Shown: positions 10,253 to 21,348 of the stretch, piece after piece
Position numbering within the stretch: position 1 is the stretch's first letter
Layout of the letters: each line of letters starts with the position of its first letter
Origin: Devosia lucknowensis
GTDB taxonomy: Bacteria > Pseudomonadota > Alphaproteobacteria > Rhizobiales > Devosiaceae
NCBI RefSeq assembly: GCF_900177655.1
Contig: NZ_FXWK01000001.1
Span: 744,001 to 808,000 of the forward strand
Direction: 5' to 3'
DNA length: 64,000 bases
The notes under the pieces: model-generated
What the model was told of the DNA's origin: nothing
Databases searched by the model: none
Seen by the model: only the letters and a program-made list of their open reading frames with translations
Translations under genes and position numbers: made by a program

Positions 10253-11506
10253 ATGCGGCTGACTCGACGTAACTTTATCCGCTCCGCGGCACTGGCTGGC
10301 GCCTCCGCCGCGCTTCCGGCCTGGGCACAGGATTCGGTTTTCGACATGCTCTCCGGCACCAGCCGGGTGGTCCGCGAGACCGATCGCGACGGCAATACTG
10401 CCGCGGCCGCCGCGTTGATCGCGACCAACGAGCCCATCCTGTCCTTCGACACCATGAACAACCTGCAGCTGGCGATTTCCCAGTACGAGCCCTTCGTGGC
10501 CGCTGGCGGCTGGGAAGAAATCCCGCAGCAGGCCTACCAGCTCATCCTGGGCAACACGTCGCCGGCCGTCGTCCAGCTCAAGCGCCGCCTGATTTCCTCG
10601 GGCGACATGCCGCTGGTTGAATATGCCAGCGACGTCTTCGACGCCGAAACCGATCGCGGCGTGCGCAATTTCCAGGCCCGTCACGGCCTCGTCGTCACCG
10701 GCCAGATCGACGAGCCGACCTGGTACGCCATGAACGTGCCGGCAGCGACCCGCCTGCAGCAGCTTTACCTCAATTATACGCGCGTCCAGAACATGGCCGC
10801 CAAGCTCAACTCGCGCTATGTGGTGGTCAACATCCCGGCTGCCACCATCGAGGCGGTCAACGAGGGCATGGTCGAGCAGCGCCACACCGCGGTGGTCGGT
10901 CGCGTCGAACGTGCCACGCCGATCATGGCCAGCAATATCAGCCAGATCAACTTCAACCCCTATTGGCACGTGCCCAAGTCGCTGGTCCGTCAGGACCTGA
11001 CCAAGTACATGCTCGAAAACCCGAACTATCTGACCGAGCAGAACATCTTCATCTACGATGGCTCGGGCAACAAGGTTGATCCGCAGTCGATCAACTGGGC
11101 CAACATCACCGACGCCCAGGTGAATTACATGTATCGGCAGGAGCCAGGCTCCGCCAATTCCATGGGTCACTGCAAGATCAATTTCTACAATCCCTACGAT
11201 TGCTACCTGCACGACACGCCCAGCAAGGCGCTGTTCAACGAGAATGCCCGCTTCCACTCGTCGGGCTGCGTGCGCGTCGAGGGCGTTAATCAGCTGGTGA
11301 ACTGGCTGCTGCGCGACAATGGCGATTGGGACCAGAACAAGGTCGACTCCACCTTCGACTCGCTCCAGCGCCTCGACGTCGAATGCAAGGGCCGGGTGCC
11401 GATCCACACCACCTACATCACCGCCTGGGCCAATCGTCAGGGCACCGTCAGCTTCCGCGACGACGTCTACAAGTTCGACGAGCAGGGCAAGGTCACCTTC
11501 TCCTGA
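10253..11506 (+). CDS. L,D-transpeptidase (YkuD) with peptidoglycan-binding domain and Tat-type signal
   Basis: This is a periplasmic enzyme that makes 3-3 cross-links in peptidoglycan or attaches proteins to it. The 417 residues start MRLTRRNFIRSAALAG, a twin-arginine signal ending near ALPAWA. A peptidoglycan-binding 1 domain follows (about 100-170, with TDRGVRNFQARHGL and VTGQIDEPTW). The YkuD domain has the catalytic cysteine at 339 in HSSGCVRV, an upstream His in LHDTPSK, and IPAATIEAV at its start. I chose ATG 10253, not an in-frame start 48 bases upstream, because it puts the signal at the N terminus. It is the likely target of LdtR upstream. Confidence 0.9.
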   Translation: MRLTRRNFIRSAALAGASAALPAWAQDSVFDMLSGTSRVVRETDRDGNTAAAAALIATNEPILSFDTMNNLQLAISQYEPFVAAGGWEEIPQQAYQLILGNTSPAVVQLKRRLISSGDMPLVEYASDVFDAETDRGVRNFQARHGLVVTGQIDEPTWYAMNVPAATRLQQLYLNYTRVQNMAAKLNSRYVVVNIPAATIEAVNEGMVEQRHTAVVGRVERATPIMASNISQINFNPYWHVPKSLVRQDLTKYMLENPNYLTEQNIFIYDGSGNKVDPQSINWANITDAQVNYMYRQEPGSANSMGHCKINFYNPYDCYLHDTPSKALFNENARFHSSGCVRVEGVNQLVNWLLRDNGDWDQNKVDSTFDSLQRLDVECKGRVPIHTTYITAWANRQGTVSFRDDVYKFDEQGKVTFS

Positions 11507-11519
11507 CGCTTCGCGCCTG

Positions 11520-11549
11520 GCCCCCGGACTTGACCCGGGGGCTTTGTAC
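11520..11549 (+). terminator. Rho-independent terminator after the L,D-transpeptidase gene
   Basis: GCCCCCGG (11520-11527) pairs with CCGGGGGC (11535-11542), followed by TTTGTACTTT. Confidence 0.8.
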
Positions 11550-11632
11550 TTTCTAGTGTTTGCCTTTCTGGTCCTCCCGGCGTGAGCTTGGGGTGCTGAC
11601 CTTTGGCTTGCCTGGGGCAGGGGGCGAACATC

Positions 11633-11845
11633 ATGGGCGACGGCGAAGTTCTGTTCGAGTTCATCCAGGTCGGCCAGCAGATGCGCGTGGCCGCCGTCGA
11701 CGCTGCGACCGGCATCGAAGTCGTGGTCATCGCGCCGCTCAACTCTGCCCGTGGTCACATGCAGCGACTTGCTCTGGCCAAGCTCAGGCGAAGACTTGCC
11801 CAAGATGCCGTCGTGCCCACGACTTCGCCAGGCAAGTACGCCTGA
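11633..11845 (+). CDS. DUF6898-type small protein
   Basis: This is a 70-residue protein starting MGDGEVLFEFIQVGQQMRV, with AAVDAATGIEVVVIAP and QRLALAKLRRRL. The pattern matches the short DUF6898 family of Hyphomicrobiales as I remember it; the function is unknown. It lies in the 432-base stretch between the L,D-transpeptidase and the chemoreceptor, after the terminator. ATG 11633 is chosen because the ten residues encoded upstream of it are unlike the family. Confidence 0.65.
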   Translation: MGDGEVLFEFIQVGQQMRVAAVDAATGIEVVVIAPLNSARGHMQRLALAKLRRRLAQDAVVPTTSPGKYA

Positions 11846-11938
11846 AACGTGATCGCCCGGCCACCTTGAAGCTCATCAATTGGTAATCAATGCTCGCTAA
11901 GGATAATTCCCAATAGCGTCGTTGATTGGATCCTAACC

Positions 11939-13648
11939 ATGTTGAAGATCGTCTCAGGCGCCAGCCTGGACGCAGGCCGCGTCGCGCAGGCCATCTTGTC
12001 GGCAATCTCCGTTTCGCAGGCCAACATAGAATTCACTCCCGACGGCTTGGTCATCGATGCAAACCCCGTGTTTCTGGACCTGATGGGGTACACGCTCGAC
12101 GAAATCAAAGGGCAGCACCATCGCATTTTCGTCGACGAAGCCTATGCTCGCAGCGACGCATACCGGCAGTTCTGGGATGATCTGAAGGCAGGCAAGTTTG
12201 CCACGGCCGAGTTCTCACGCTTCGCCAAGGATGGCCGCGAGGTCTGGATCCAGGCATCCTATAACGCTGTGCGCGGTCCCGATGGCGAGGTCATGCGCGT
12301 CGTCAAGCTCGCCACCGACATCACCGCCAGCAAGCTGGCCGCTGCCGATGCTGCTGGCCAGCTCGCCGCCATTTCACGCTCTCAGGCCGTCATCGAATTC
12401 GATCTCGATGGCACGATCCGCACCGCCAACGAGAATTTCTGTTCGGTGATGGGCTACCGCCTCGAGGAAATCCGAGGCCACCACCACCGGATGTTCGTCT
12501 CACCCGAAGACGCGGCGAGCAGCAGGTACAAGGAGTTCTGGCAGAGTCTCGCCCGTGGCGAATTCCAGGCAGCCGAATACCTGCGCGTCGGCAAGCATGG
12601 TAGGGAGGTCTGGATCCAGGCCACCTACAATCCGATTTTTGACATGAACGGAAAGCCGTTCAAGGTCGTCAAATATGCCACCGACATCACCGCCCGCAAA
12701 AAGGCAGTGACCGACATCGGTGACGGACTGGCTTCGCTTGCGGCCGGCAATCTGGACTGCCGGATCGAACAGCCGCTCCCCGGAGAGCTCGACGAAGTCA
12801 GGCTCGCCTTCAATACGACCACCGAAACCTTCAGCCGCATCATCGCGCAACTGCGCGATGCGTCATCCGTCCTGACCTCTGCCACGGGCGAGCTTCTTTC
12901 TGCGTCCCGCGATCTTGAAGACCGCACGTCGCGTCAGGCGGCTGCGCTTGAAGAAACCAGCGCTTCGATGGAACAGCTGTCGATCACGGTCTCGGAAAAC
13001 GCGCGGCGCAGCACCGAGGCGAGCCGCAACTCCGCTACCGTCTTTCAGACGGCGGACGAGACCGGCGCGGTCATGAGCGAGGCCAATGCCGCGATGGACC
13101 GTATCTCGGCCTCGTCGGGCAAGATTTCCAGCATCATCGGCATGATTGACGACATCGCGTTCCAGACCAATCTTCTGGCTCTCAACGCCTCCGTGGAAGC
13201 GGCTAGGGCAGGAGATGCGGGCAAGGGTTTCGCCGTGGTCGCGGTGGAAGTGCGCCGCCTGGCCCAGTCTGCCGCCACAGCCTCCGCGGACGTCAAGCGT
13301 CTGGTGGAGCAGTCCGTCAGCGAGGTTTCGGAAGGCTCGCGTCTGGTCTCCAAGGCTGCCGGCAAGCTCAGCAGCATGGTCGAAAGCGTGCGGCAGAACG
13401 GCGAATTCATCGCCGATATCGCCAATGCGACACAGGATCAGGCAACGTCGCTCGACGAAGTCAATTCGGCGGTCCGTCAGCTCGACGTCATGACACAGCA
13501 CAATGTTTCGCTGGTCGAGGAAATGAACGCGGCCGTCAGTCAGACCGAAGGGCAGGCCCGTGAACTCGACCAAATCGTCGACATCTTCGTCCACGACGAC
13601 ATGTCGGCCCGCGCCCGGTCTCAACCGTCGCGCCGAAACGCTGCCTGA
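11939..13648 (+). CDS. Soluble methyl-accepting chemotaxis protein with two PAS domains
   Basis: This is a 569-residue receptor with no membrane helix or signal peptide, so it is cytoplasmic. Two PAS/PAC repeats occupy about 10-130 and 131-250. Each ends in a PAC-type [10 protein letters not shown] or [10 protein letters not shown] segment, and each holds [12 protein letters not shown] or [12 protein letters not shown], which resemble the aerotaxis and heme-PAS group. A HAMP-like stretch follows (about 260-315), then the kinase-signalling hairpin with tip [20 protein letters not shown]. There is no CheR pentapeptide at the C terminus. It probably senses an internal redox or energy signal and feeds CheA. 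No other che gene is in the window. Confidence 0.92.
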   Translation: MLKIVSGASLDAGRVAQAILSAISVSQANIEFTPDGLVIDANPVFLDLMGYTLDEIKGQHHRIFVDEAYARSDAYRQFWDDLKAGKFATAEFSRFAKDGREVWIQASYNAVRGPDGEVMRVVKLATDITASKLAAADAAGQLAAISRSQAVIEFDLDGTIRTANENFCSVMGYRLEEIRGHHHRMFVSPEDAASSRYKEFWQSLARGEFQAAEYLRVGKHGREVWIQATYNPIFDMNGKPFKVVKYATDITARKKAVTDIGDGLASLAAGNLDCRIEQPLPGELDEVRLAFNTTTETFSRIIAQLRDASSVLTSATGELLSASRDLEDRTSRQAAALEETSASMEQLSITVSENARRSTEASRNSATVFQTADETGAVMSEANAAMDRISASSGKISSIIGMIDDIAFQTNLLALNASVEAARAGDAGKGFAVVAVEVRRLAQSAATASADVKRLVEQSVSEVSEGSRLVSKAAGKLSSMVESVRQNGEFIADIANATQDQATSLDEVNSAVRQLDVMTQHNVSLVEEMNAAVSQTEGQARELDQIVDIFVHDDMSARARSQPSRRNAA

Positions 13649-13719
13649 CCCGACCGTCGGCCCGGTTTGACCGGGTCGACCATTTCCTCTTTCCCTCCCG
13701 CCCGATCTGCGGCATAACG

Positions 13720-13800
13720 GGCGCGTTCGCGCAACTGGCGAGATGAGATGGGCAACCATCGGGGAACGCGAACCTCATAGCGCCGCTCGCCTGGGCACCC
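13720..13800 (+). ncRNA. ZTP (pfl) riboswitch upstream of glyA
   Basis: The conserved blocks are visible: CGCGCAACTGGCG at 13728-13740 (aptamer start with the AACTGGCG consensus) and CGCTCGCCTGGGCA at 13784-13797 (3' CGCCTGGGCA block with its pseudoknot). Between them is a GATGGGCAACCATCGGGGAACG stem. ZTP riboswitches sense ZTP/ZMP, which accumulate when 10-formyl-tetrahydrofolate is short, and switch on folate one-carbon genes, commonly glyA. Location 135 bases before glyA agrees. I see no terminator hairpin with a T-tract, so control is probably translational. Confidence 0.88.
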
Positions 13801-13821
13801 AACGTCAACCCCGGGAGCCCC

Positions 13822-13934
13822 ATGACCGCAATCAGCCGTCCATCATCCCATTCCCGGCCTTGGAATCGCGGCTTGCGCCGTGATAAAGCCAACGCCGTTC
13901 CGACAGCCCTGACCTCTTGCGAGGGAACCAGCCG

Positions 13935-13938
<4 letters not shown>
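13822..13938 (+). CDS. Possible 38-residue leader ORF between the ZTP riboswitch and glyA
   Basis: An ATG at 13822 has CGGGAG just upstream and opens a 38-codon frame. It ends in a TGA at 13936-13938, overlapping the glyA ATG as ATGA. The peptide is arginine- and serine-rich and resembles nothing I know. Its ribosome site is close behind the aptamer, whereas the glyA start is much farther away. The riboswitch may therefore gate this frame, with glyA reached by translational coupling. The frame could also be chance. Confidence 0.4.
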
Positions 13939-15233
<1,295 letters not shown>

Positions 15234-15251
15234 GACGAGAGACCGCCCGCC

Positions 15252-15731
15252 ATGCGCTGCCCCTATTGTGGCAATGACGATACCCAGGTGAAGGATTCGC
15301 GCCCGACCGAAGATTCGGGCGCCATCCGTCGCCGTCGCGTCTGCAATGCCTGTGGCGGGCGTTTCACCACGTTCGAGCGCGTCCAGCTGCGCGATCTGAC
15401 CGTCGTCAAGAAGACGGGCCGCAAGGTCCCCTTCGATCGCGAGAAGCTGGCGCGCTCCGTCAATACCGCCCTGCGCAAGCGCTCGGTCGAGCCCGAACGC
15501 GTCGAGCGCATGATTTCGGGCATTGTTCGCCAGCTCGAAAGCCTGGGCGAGGTCGAAGTCACGTCCGACCAGATTGGCGAATACGTCATGGAAGGCCTCA
15601 AGGGCCTCGACGACGTCGCCTTCGTCCGCTTCGCCAGCGTCTACAAGAACTTCTCCGCGGCCGACGATTTCCGGTCCTTCCTGACCGAACTGGCCGAACA
15701 CAAGACTGTCCTGCGCGACGACGACGACTGA
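15252..15731 (+). CDS. nrdR: Transcriptional repressor NrdR
   Basis: NrdR represses ribonucleotide reductase genes by sensing ATP/dATP. The 159 residues hold a zinc ribbon (Cys3, Cys6, Cys31, Cys34; MRCPYCGND and [11 protein letters not shown]) and an ATP-cone domain from about residue 49 ([16 protein letters not shown]). Length and both domains are complete. It lies 18 bases behind glyA and is likely co-transcribed with it. No nrd gene is in the window. Confidence 0.96.
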   Translation: MRCPYCGNDDTQVKDSRPTEDSGAIRRRRVCNACGGRFTTFERVQLRDLTVVKKTGRKVPFDREKLARSVNTALRKRSVEPERVERMISGIVRQLESLGEVEVTSDQIGEYVMEGLKGLDDVAFVRFASVYKNFSAADDFRSFLTELAEHKTVLRDDDD

Positions 15732-15843
15732 GCCTGTCGCAAGCTTTCGTTCATCGCAGCGACATCAGCGTCTCACTTTAGTACCCTCTGCTGCGTTATG
15801 ATGCTGGAGCGCCATCCCCTGGCGCAGGAAGCGGAGATGGATC

Positions 15844-16317
15844 ATGGACTCCTACGGCGTACGATTTTCGCTCCCCCAGGGTGCGGGCGAGGGCCAGCAT
15901 TTCCTGATCGTCGAGGGTCGCAATTACCCCGATATCGCCGATGAGATGAAGCGCGGCGCCATCGCGGTGCTTGAGGCGGCAGGGGCGACATACGACGTCA
16001 TCGGTGTCCCCAGTGCCATGGAAGTTCCCGTCGCGCTGGCAATGGCGATTGAAACCGATCGCTTCGACGGCTATGTGGCGCTGGGCTGCGTCATCCGCGG
16101 CCAGACCAATCATTATGTCGCCGTGGCCAATGAAAGCATTCGCGCCTTGGCGGAACTCGCCGTCGTCGACGCTTTGCCTCTTGGCATCGGCATCCTGACG
16201 GTGGAAAACGAACCGCAGGCCCGGATGCGGGCCGATGTGAATGACCAGGACAGGGGCGGGGACGCGGCGCGCGCCGCGCTCGCCCTGTCCGACGTAAAAG
16301 CGAAACTGAACAGCTAG
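15844..16317 (+). CDS. ribH: 6,7-dimethyl-8-ribityllumazine synthase
   Basis: RibH makes lumazine, the direct precursor of riboflavin. The 157-residue protein has the family motifs EGRNYPDIADEM, SAMEVPVALAMA, GCVIRGQTNHY with catalytic His90, and ILTVENEPQA. The usual G-A-F/L-E-P loop reads SAMEVP and the aromatic-Asp pair after His90 is Tyr-Val, small departures from the enteric enzyme. It overlaps nusB at the stop/start (TAGATG), so ribH-nusB is an operon. There is no FMN riboswitch in front of it, unlike ribN at 31 kb. Confidence 0.94.
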   Translation: MDSYGVRFSLPQGAGEGQHFLIVEGRNYPDIADEMKRGAIAVLEAAGATYDVIGVPSAMEVPVALAMAIETDRFDGYVALGCVIRGQTNHYVAVANESIRALAELAVVDALPLGIGILTVENEPQARMRADVNDQDRGGDAARAALALSDVKAKLNS

Positions 16318-16803
16318 ATGACCGACCATCCCAAACGCGATCCCGGTGCCGCCCGCTCCGCCAATCAGCGCGGCGCCGCCCGCCTTGCCGCTGTGCAGGC
16401 CCTCTATCAGATGGACATCGGCCGGGCGACGCTGGAAGACACCCTCGCACAGTTCGGCGCCTTCCATCTCGGCCGCGAGATCGAGGGCGAGCAATATCTG
16501 CCTGCCGACGCCGACTTCTTCCGTCAGATCGTGTCGGGCGTCGCCAAGCACCAGCTCGAGGTCGATCCGGCCGTGGACAAGGCTTTGGCCGAAGGCTGGC
16601 CGATCGAGCGCGTCGACGCCACCCTGCGCGCCATTCTGCGCGCCGCCGCCTTCGAACTGCTGCGCCGCAAGGATATTCCCGCCCGCGTCGTCATCACCGA
16701 ATATGTCGATGTCGCCCGCGCCTTCTACGAGGACGATGCCTCTGGGCTCGTCAACGGCGCGCTCGATTCCATCGCCCGCTCTGCCGGCGCCGATCTCGCC
16801 TGA
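16318..16803 (+). CDS. nusB: Transcription antitermination factor NusB
   Basis: NusB with NusE (S10) binds boxA RNA and supports rRNA antitermination. The 161-residue all-helical protein has the family signatures ARLAAVQALYQMD near the start, RVDATLRAILRAAAFELL in the middle, and ITEYVDVARAFYEDDASGLVNGALD near the end. The ATG immediately follows the ribH TAG, so translation is probably coupled. Confidence 0.95.
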   Translation: MTDHPKRDPGAARSANQRGAARLAAVQALYQMDIGRATLEDTLAQFGAFHLGREIEGEQYLPADADFFRQIVSGVAKHQLEVDPAVDKALAEGWPIERVDATLRAILRAAAFELLRRKDIPARVVITEYVDVARAFYEDDASGLVNGALDSIARSAGADLA

Positions 16804-16829
16804 TCGACAGGCTCGCGCCTGATCCAACA

Positions 16830-16855
16830 AAAAAGCCCCGGACTGGCCGGGGCTT
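16830..16855 (-). terminator. Terminator shared by nusB and bamE, T-tract on the minus strand
   Basis: AAGCCCCGG (16833-16841) pairs with CCGGGGCTT (16847-16855), loop ACTGG. Read on the minus strand the stem is followed by TTTTTTG, so it is a proper terminator for bamE. On the plus strand the T run is short. Confidence 0.8.
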
Positions 16856-16876
16856 GGAAACGTCGGTGGTCTGTCC

Positions 16877-17314
16877 TCAGAACGAGGACAGAATCGCGTC
16901 GATGAAGGTCGCGTCCTCGCCGAAGGACGGCGTGCGGCGGGTCTCGATATTGACGGCCTTGCCGTCCTGCAGCGCATAGGTCGCGCGCTCGATCACCTTC
17001 TTGTTGCGGTCGAAATACACCGCCAGCACCGTGCGCTCCTGCACCATGGTCATGCCGAAGGCGGTCTGGTTCACCTTGGTCTCGATATAGTACCAGGCTG
17101 TGCGATCGCCGAATGTGTTGGTCGACTGCGGCGAACCGAGCACCAGCGTAACTGTCTGCTCGCTCTGGCCGGGGCGGATCTGCTGCAGCGCCGAGGCGGG
17201 GATTTCATAGCCCTGGGTCCGCTTGGACACCAGTGAAGTGCTGCTCGTGCAACCGGCGAGTGCAACGGCCAGGACGGCTGCGGCAACAGAGGCTTTTGCA
17301 ATACGCAGAGGCAT
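16877..17314 (-). CDS. bamE: Outer membrane assembly lipoprotein BamE (SmpA/OmlA)
   Basis: BamE is a lipoprotein of the BAM complex that inserts outer-membrane beta-barrels. The 145-residue protein has a signal peptide ending in the lipobox LAGC with Cys22. The SmpA/OmlA fold follows: IPASALQQIRPGQSEQTV, VLGSPQST and TAWYYIE, then VLAVYFDRNKKV. The gene is transcribed against nusB, from a promoter in the 165 bases shared divergently with the next gene. Confidence 0.92.
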   Translation of the reverse strand: MPLRIAKASVAAAVLAVALAGCTSSTSLVSKRTQGYEIPASALQQIRPGQSEQTVTLVLGSPQSTNTFGDRTAWYYIETKVNQTAFGMTMVQERTVLAVYFDRNKKVIERATYALQDGKAVNIETRRTPSFGEDATFIDAILSSF

Positions 17315-17479
17315 GAATTTGACTTTCCCGATGGCTCTCGACTATAGGCGTGTCACTTGGGCGCGTGCCCACAGGCCGCCGGACTGTGTAGCTGTCAACT
17401 TGGCTGTCTGGCAAGCTGGCAATGGTCCGGCACCCATATTCGCCCGTGTTTGACTGATACCGACGCCGAGCGCAATCCC

Positions 17480-18007
17480 ATGATCTTGTCCTTGTTTCGC
17501 AAGAAGACTGCCACAGAGCCAGTTTACGCCGTCTATAATTCCATTGTGGCGCAATCCCGGCAGCCTGTTTTCTACGCCGAGATGGCTGTCCCCGATACCG
17601 TCACCGGCCGTTTCGACATGATCAGCCTGCATATGGCGCTGCTTTTCCGTCGGCTGCGCCACGGCCCGCAATCCGCCCGCGATTTCAGCCAGGCGGTGTT
17701 CGATCTCTTCTTCAAGGATATGGACCGGTCCCTGCGCGAGATGGGGGTGACCGATCTCGGTGTGCCCAAGAAGATCCAGAAGATGGGCAACATCTTCTTC
17801 GGCCTGCTCGCCGCGATGAACGAGGCCATGGACCGCAACGACGCCGATGCCTTGGCTGGCGTGCTCGCCCGCAACATTTTTGATGGCGCGGACACGCCGC
17901 AGCTACGCGCCCTGGCCGACTACGTCATCGCGCGCGATGCCGAACTTGCGGCGCAGCCGGTGGAGACGATCACCGGGGGCACCGTGCGCTTCGAGACTGC
18001 AGCATGA
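17480..18007 (+). CDS. Ubiquinol-cytochrome c chaperone (CBP3-like)
   Basis: This is a 175-residue protein of the ubiquinol-cytochrome c chaperone family, which in mitochondria (CBP3/UQCC1) and Alphaproteobacteria helps assemble cytochrome bc1. Family features are IVAQSRQPVFYAEMAVPDTVTGRFDM (shown in part: FYAEMAVPDTVTGRFDM), SLHMALLFRRLR and QAVFDLFFKDMDRSLREMG. ATG 17480 begins the basic MILSLFRKK; the upstream frame is not conserved-looking. It overlaps the next gene by four bases (ATGA), a pair commonly found together in Hyphomicrobiales. Confidence 0.85.
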   Translation: MILSLFRKKTATEPVYAVYNSIVAQSRQPVFYAEMAVPDTVTGRFDMISLHMALLFRRLRHGPQSARDFSQAVFDLFFKDMDRSLREMGVTDLGVPKKIQKMGNIFFGLLAAMNEAMDRNDADALAGVLARNIFDGADTPQLRALADYVIARDAELAAQPVETITGGTVRFETAA

Positions 18008-18555
18008 GTGAGCGCGAAACCCCGATTTTCGACGCCGTTGTTCGCATCGATCGCCTTCCGGCGTCGGGCCGCTCCATTGCGGTCGATGCCAACGAGGAAG
18101 AGCGCGCGGCCATTGCCGAAGCCATGCAGATCGTGTCCGTCGAAAGCTTCGTTGCCACTCTTGGCATCGTGCCGTTCCGCGGCGGTCTGCGCGCACAGGG
18201 CAAACTCGACGCCCGGGTGACGCAGGCCTCCGTCGTCAGCTTCGAGCCGGTACCCGAAACCGTGTCGGAAGACATCGACCGGGTCTTTCTGCCGGCCCCG
18301 CGCGAAAATCAGGCGCCGGCCCCTGGCTCCGAAATCTTTATCGATCTTGAAAACGACGACTTTCCGGATCACATCGACGGACCCGAAGTGGATCTCAGCG
18401 CTCTGCTGCTGGAAACGCTTGCGCTTGCGCTCGATCCATACCCGCGCGCTCCAGGCGAAAGCCTCGACAGCCTGGGTATCTCCCTTGGTGACGCAGAGGA
18501 GGGGCCGTTTGCCAAGCTGGCGCGCCTCAAGGGCGGGGACGGGGAGAAGAGCTGA
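18004..18555 (+). CDS. DUF177/YceD-family protein
   Basis: This is a 183-residue acidic protein of the YceD (DUF177) family, whose plant and bacterial members are tied to 23S rRNA and ribosome biogenesis. The end PFAKLARLKGG is the typical DUF177 tail, and ESFVATLGIVPFRGGLRAQGKL marks the first domain (part shown: LGIVPFRGGLRAQGKL). In many bacteria yceD is followed by rpmF and plsX; here no rpmF lies in the 138-base gap before plsX. Confidence 0.85.
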   Translation: MSERETPIFDAVVRIDRLPASGRSIAVDANEEERAAIAEAMQIVSVESFVATLGIVPFRGGLRAQGKLDARVTQASVVSFEPVPETVSEDIDRVFLPAPRENQAPAPGSEIFIDLENDDFPDHIDGPEVDLSALLLETLALALDPYPRAPGESLDSLGISLGDAEEGPFAKLARLKGGDGEKS

Positions 18556-18693
18556 AGGACGGACGGGAAAAGTCAGTGTCTTTTCCGCGTCGAACTTCGC
18601 ATCCGCTGCCGGGCAGCGCCCTCCGGGGCTTGCGCCGACCCGGCGATGGGATATGTTTGATTGCCTGCCGAGCGGGCCGAAAAACGGGCTGAA

Positions 18694-19764
18694 ATGACCG
18701 ATTCTATTACGATTTCCGTGGATGCCATGGGCGGCGATCACGCTCCCCGCGCTGTCATCCACGGGGCCCATCTGGCCCTTAAGGAACGCAAGAACACGCG
18801 TTTTATCTTTCACGGCATCAAGGACCAGATCGAGCCGCTGCTCGAGGAGTTTCCCGCGCTCAAGGCCGCCTCCATCGTGCGCCACGCCGATGTCGTCATC
18901 GCCATGGACGAGAAGCCCAGCCAGGCCCTGCGCAAGGGCAAGGGCACCTCGTCCATGTGGATGACCATTCAGGCCGTCAAGGACAAGGAAGCCGATGTCG
19001 CCATTTCGGGCGGCAATACCGGCGCGCTTATGGCCATGGCCACCTTCTGCCTGCGTCCCATGGAAGGGATTTCCCGTCCGGGTATTGCCGCCATCTGGCC
19101 CACCCTGCGCTCCGACATCATCGTGCTCGACATGGGCGCTACCATTGGCGCCGACGCGCAGCAACTGGTCGACTACGCCATCCTCGGGTCGGCGCTGGCG
19201 CGGGCCCTCTTCGACTCCGACTCACCCTCCGTCGGCCTGCTCAATGTCGGCACCGAAGAAGTGAAAGGCCTCGAATCCATCAAGGAAGCGGGCAAGATCC
19301 TCACCGAGGCCAGCGGCGCGGGTTTCACCTATCATGGCTTCGTTGAAGGCGATGATATCGGCAAGGGCACGGTCGACGTCGTCGTGACGGAAGGCTTCGT
19401 GGGCAATATCGCCCTCAAGACGGCCGAGGGCACCGCCCGTCAGGTCGCGACCTATCTGCGTCAGTCGCTCAAGGCCACGCTGATGAGCCGGATCGGTGCG
19501 CTGTTCGCCTCCTCGGCCCTCAACGCGCTTCGCCGCAAGATGGACCCGCGCACCGTCAATGGCGGTGTGTTCATGGGCCTCAACGGCATTGTCATCAAAT
19601 CCCACGGCGGTACCGACGAGATCGGCTACAAGAGTGCGCTGGGCCTGTCCTACGAAATGGCGCGCAGTCGCCTCATGGACAAGGTCGGCGACACCATGCA
19701 CCGCTTCCCCATCAACAGGGCGGCTCCCGAGCAGCCGACCGATTCCGAGGCTAAATCGGCGTGA
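18694..19764 (+). CDS. plsX: Phosphate acyltransferase PlsX
   Basis: PlsX converts acyl-ACP to acyl-phosphate for phospholipid synthesis by PlsY. The 356-residue protein opens [15 protein letters not shown] and contains [38 protein letters not shown] and [18 protein letters not shown] 18694 puts the conserved VDAMGGD near the N terminus; an in-frame TTG 33 bases upstream is less likely. It overlaps fabH by four bases (GTGA), so the two lipid genes are translationally coupled. Confidence 0.96.
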   Translation: MTDSITISVDAMGGDHAPRAVIHGAHLALKERKNTRFIFHGIKDQIEPLLEEFPALKAASIVRHADVVIAMDEKPSQALRKGKGTSSMWMTIQAVKDKEADVAISGGNTGALMAMATFCLRPMEGISRPGIAAIWPTLRSDIIVLDMGATIGADAQQLVDYAILGSALARALFDSDSPSVGLLNVGTEEVKGLESIKEAGKILTEASGAGFTYHGFVEGDDIGKGTVDVVVTEGFVGNIALKTAEGTARQVATYLRQSLKATLMSRIGALFASSALNALRRKMDPRTVNGGVFMGLNGIVIKSHGGTDEIGYKSALGLSYEMARSRLMDKVGDTMHRFPINRAAPEQPTDSEAKSA

Positions 19765-20741
19765 CCAGTACCATTCGCTCCGTTATTCGCGGCGTCGGCA
19801 GCTATCTGCCGGCCAAGGTGGTCACCAACGCCGAGTTGGCAAAGACCGTCGACACGTCGGATGAGTGGATCCAGCAGCGCGTCGGCATCAAGGAACGTCA
19901 TATCGCCGCCGATGGCGAATTTACCTCCGATCTGGCGGCCGAGGCTGCCCGATCGGCGCTGGCCAATGCCGGCATGACCATCGAGGACATCGACCTCATC
20001 GTCGTCGCCACTACCACGCCCGACTATACATTCCCCAGTGCTGCTACGCTGGTGCAGATGAAGCTGGGCATGCATCACGGTTTCGCCTTCGATATCCAGG
20101 CAGTGTGTTCCGGCTTCGTCTATGCCGTCGCCACGGCCGACAATTACATCAAGAGCGGCATGGCGCGCCGCGCGCTGGTCATTGGCGCCGAAACCTTTTC
20201 CCGCCTTCTCGACTGGACCGATCGCACCACCTGCGTGCTGTTCGGTGATGGCGCCGGCGCGATCGTCATGGAGCGGGTCGATGTGGCCGAGGGCGAGCCC
20301 GATCGCGGCGTCCTCACCTCGGCGCTCCGGTCCGACGGTCGCCATTGGGACAAGCTCTATGTCGATGGCGGACCATCCACCACCGGCACGACGGGCCATG
20401 TTCATATGCAGGGTCCCGAGGTTTTCCGCCACGCCGTGGGCAAGATCACCGACGTCGTCTACGCGACGCTCGAGCAGGCCGGATATACTGTCGACGACCT
20501 GGATTGGTTCGTGCCGCATCAGGCCAACAAGCGCATCATCGACGGAGCAGGGGCCAAGTTGGGCCTGCCGGCCGAAAAAGTGGTGACCACGGTCGATATC
20601 CACGCCAATACCTCTGCGGCATCGGTGCCGCTCGCGTTGAGCGTGGCCGTCGGCGACGGGCGCATCAAGGCGGGAGACCTGGTTATGCTCGAGGCCATGG
20701 GCGGTGGTTTCACCTGGGGCGCTTCGCTCATTCGCTGGTAG
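19761..20741 (+). CDS. fabH: Beta-ketoacyl-ACP synthase III
   Basis: FabH starts fatty acid synthesis by condensing acetyl-CoA with malonyl-ACP. The 326-residue thiolase-fold enzyme has the catalytic triad Cys116 (AVCSGF), His253 ([10 protein letters not shown]) and Asn283 (HANTSAAS). It also has [14 protein letters not shown] and a GGGFTWGAS end. The start is GTG 19761 overlapping the plsX stop. Confidence 0.97.
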   Translation: MTSTIRSVIRGVGSYLPAKVVTNAELAKTVDTSDEWIQQRVGIKERHIAADGEFTSDLAAEAARSALANAGMTIEDIDLIVVATTTPDYTFPSAATLVQMKLGMHHGFAFDIQAVCSGFVYAVATADNYIKSGMARRALVIGAETFSRLLDWTDRTTCVLFGDGAGAIVMERVDVAEGEPDRGVLTSALRSDGRHWDKLYVDGGPSTTGTTGHVHMQGPEVFRHAVGKITDVVYATLEQAGYTVDDLDWFVPHQANKRIIDGAGAKLGLPAEKVVTTVDIHANTSAASVPLALSVAVGDGRIKAGDLVMLEAMGGGFTWGASLIRW

Positions 20742-20962
20742 GTTCAAACCTGCATTGACCTTAGCCGTTTCAAGGCGTTAGTGTCTGCTACGGTGGAGGA
20801 AACCGGCGCCCTGGTCCCGATCTGAGGATCGTGCCTCGGCGTCGAATTGGGGACAGTGTCCTGGGCACGAGCACGTGCCGCCTGCGGACATGCCGGCGGA
20901 ATATTGACGACATCTGGCATGCCGACGTCGGGAGACTGGCACACGGCAACACGGGGGTGTGA

Positions 20963-21274
20963 ATGACGCAGAAGACGGTAACGCGGGCCGACCTGGCCGA
21001 GGCAGTCTATGGCTCTGTTGGCCTGTCCCGAACCGAATCGGCCGAGCTGGTCGAGCGGGTTCTGGAACTGGTCACTGATGCTCTGGTCACCGGGGCAAAT
21101 GTCAAACTCTCTTCGTTCGGATCGTTCCAGGTTCGCTCCAAGAACGAGCGGATTGGCCGCAATCCCAAGACCGGCGAGGAAGTACCGATCCTGCCCCGTC
21201 AGGTTCTTGTGTTCAAACCGTCCAACGTGTTGAAGTCCAAGATCAACAAGTCTATGGTCTCCGCTGGAAAGTAA
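20963..21274 (+). CDS. ihfA: Integration host factor subunit alpha
   Basis: IHF alpha pairs with IHF beta to bend DNA. The 103-residue protein has the HU/IHF fold, with [19 protein letters not shown] (beta arm) and the PKTGEEVPI tip Pro. A 221-base upstream region holds its promoter and a perfect palindrome GGACAGTGTCC (20851-20861), a possible control site. The order plsX-fabH-ihfA-merR is typical of Alphaproteobacteria. Confidence 0.94.
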   Translation: MTQKTVTRADLAEAVYGSVGLSRTESAELVERVLELVTDALVTGANVKLSSFGSFQVRSKNERIGRNPKTGEEVPILPRQVLVFKPSNVLKSKINKSMVSAGK

Positions 21275-21348
21275 GGCTTTTGTGCGCCTTTCCACCACCT
21301 GATCACTGCCTGTTTCTAGCAGTGGTGTGTCAGTAGGAGACCAGCGGT

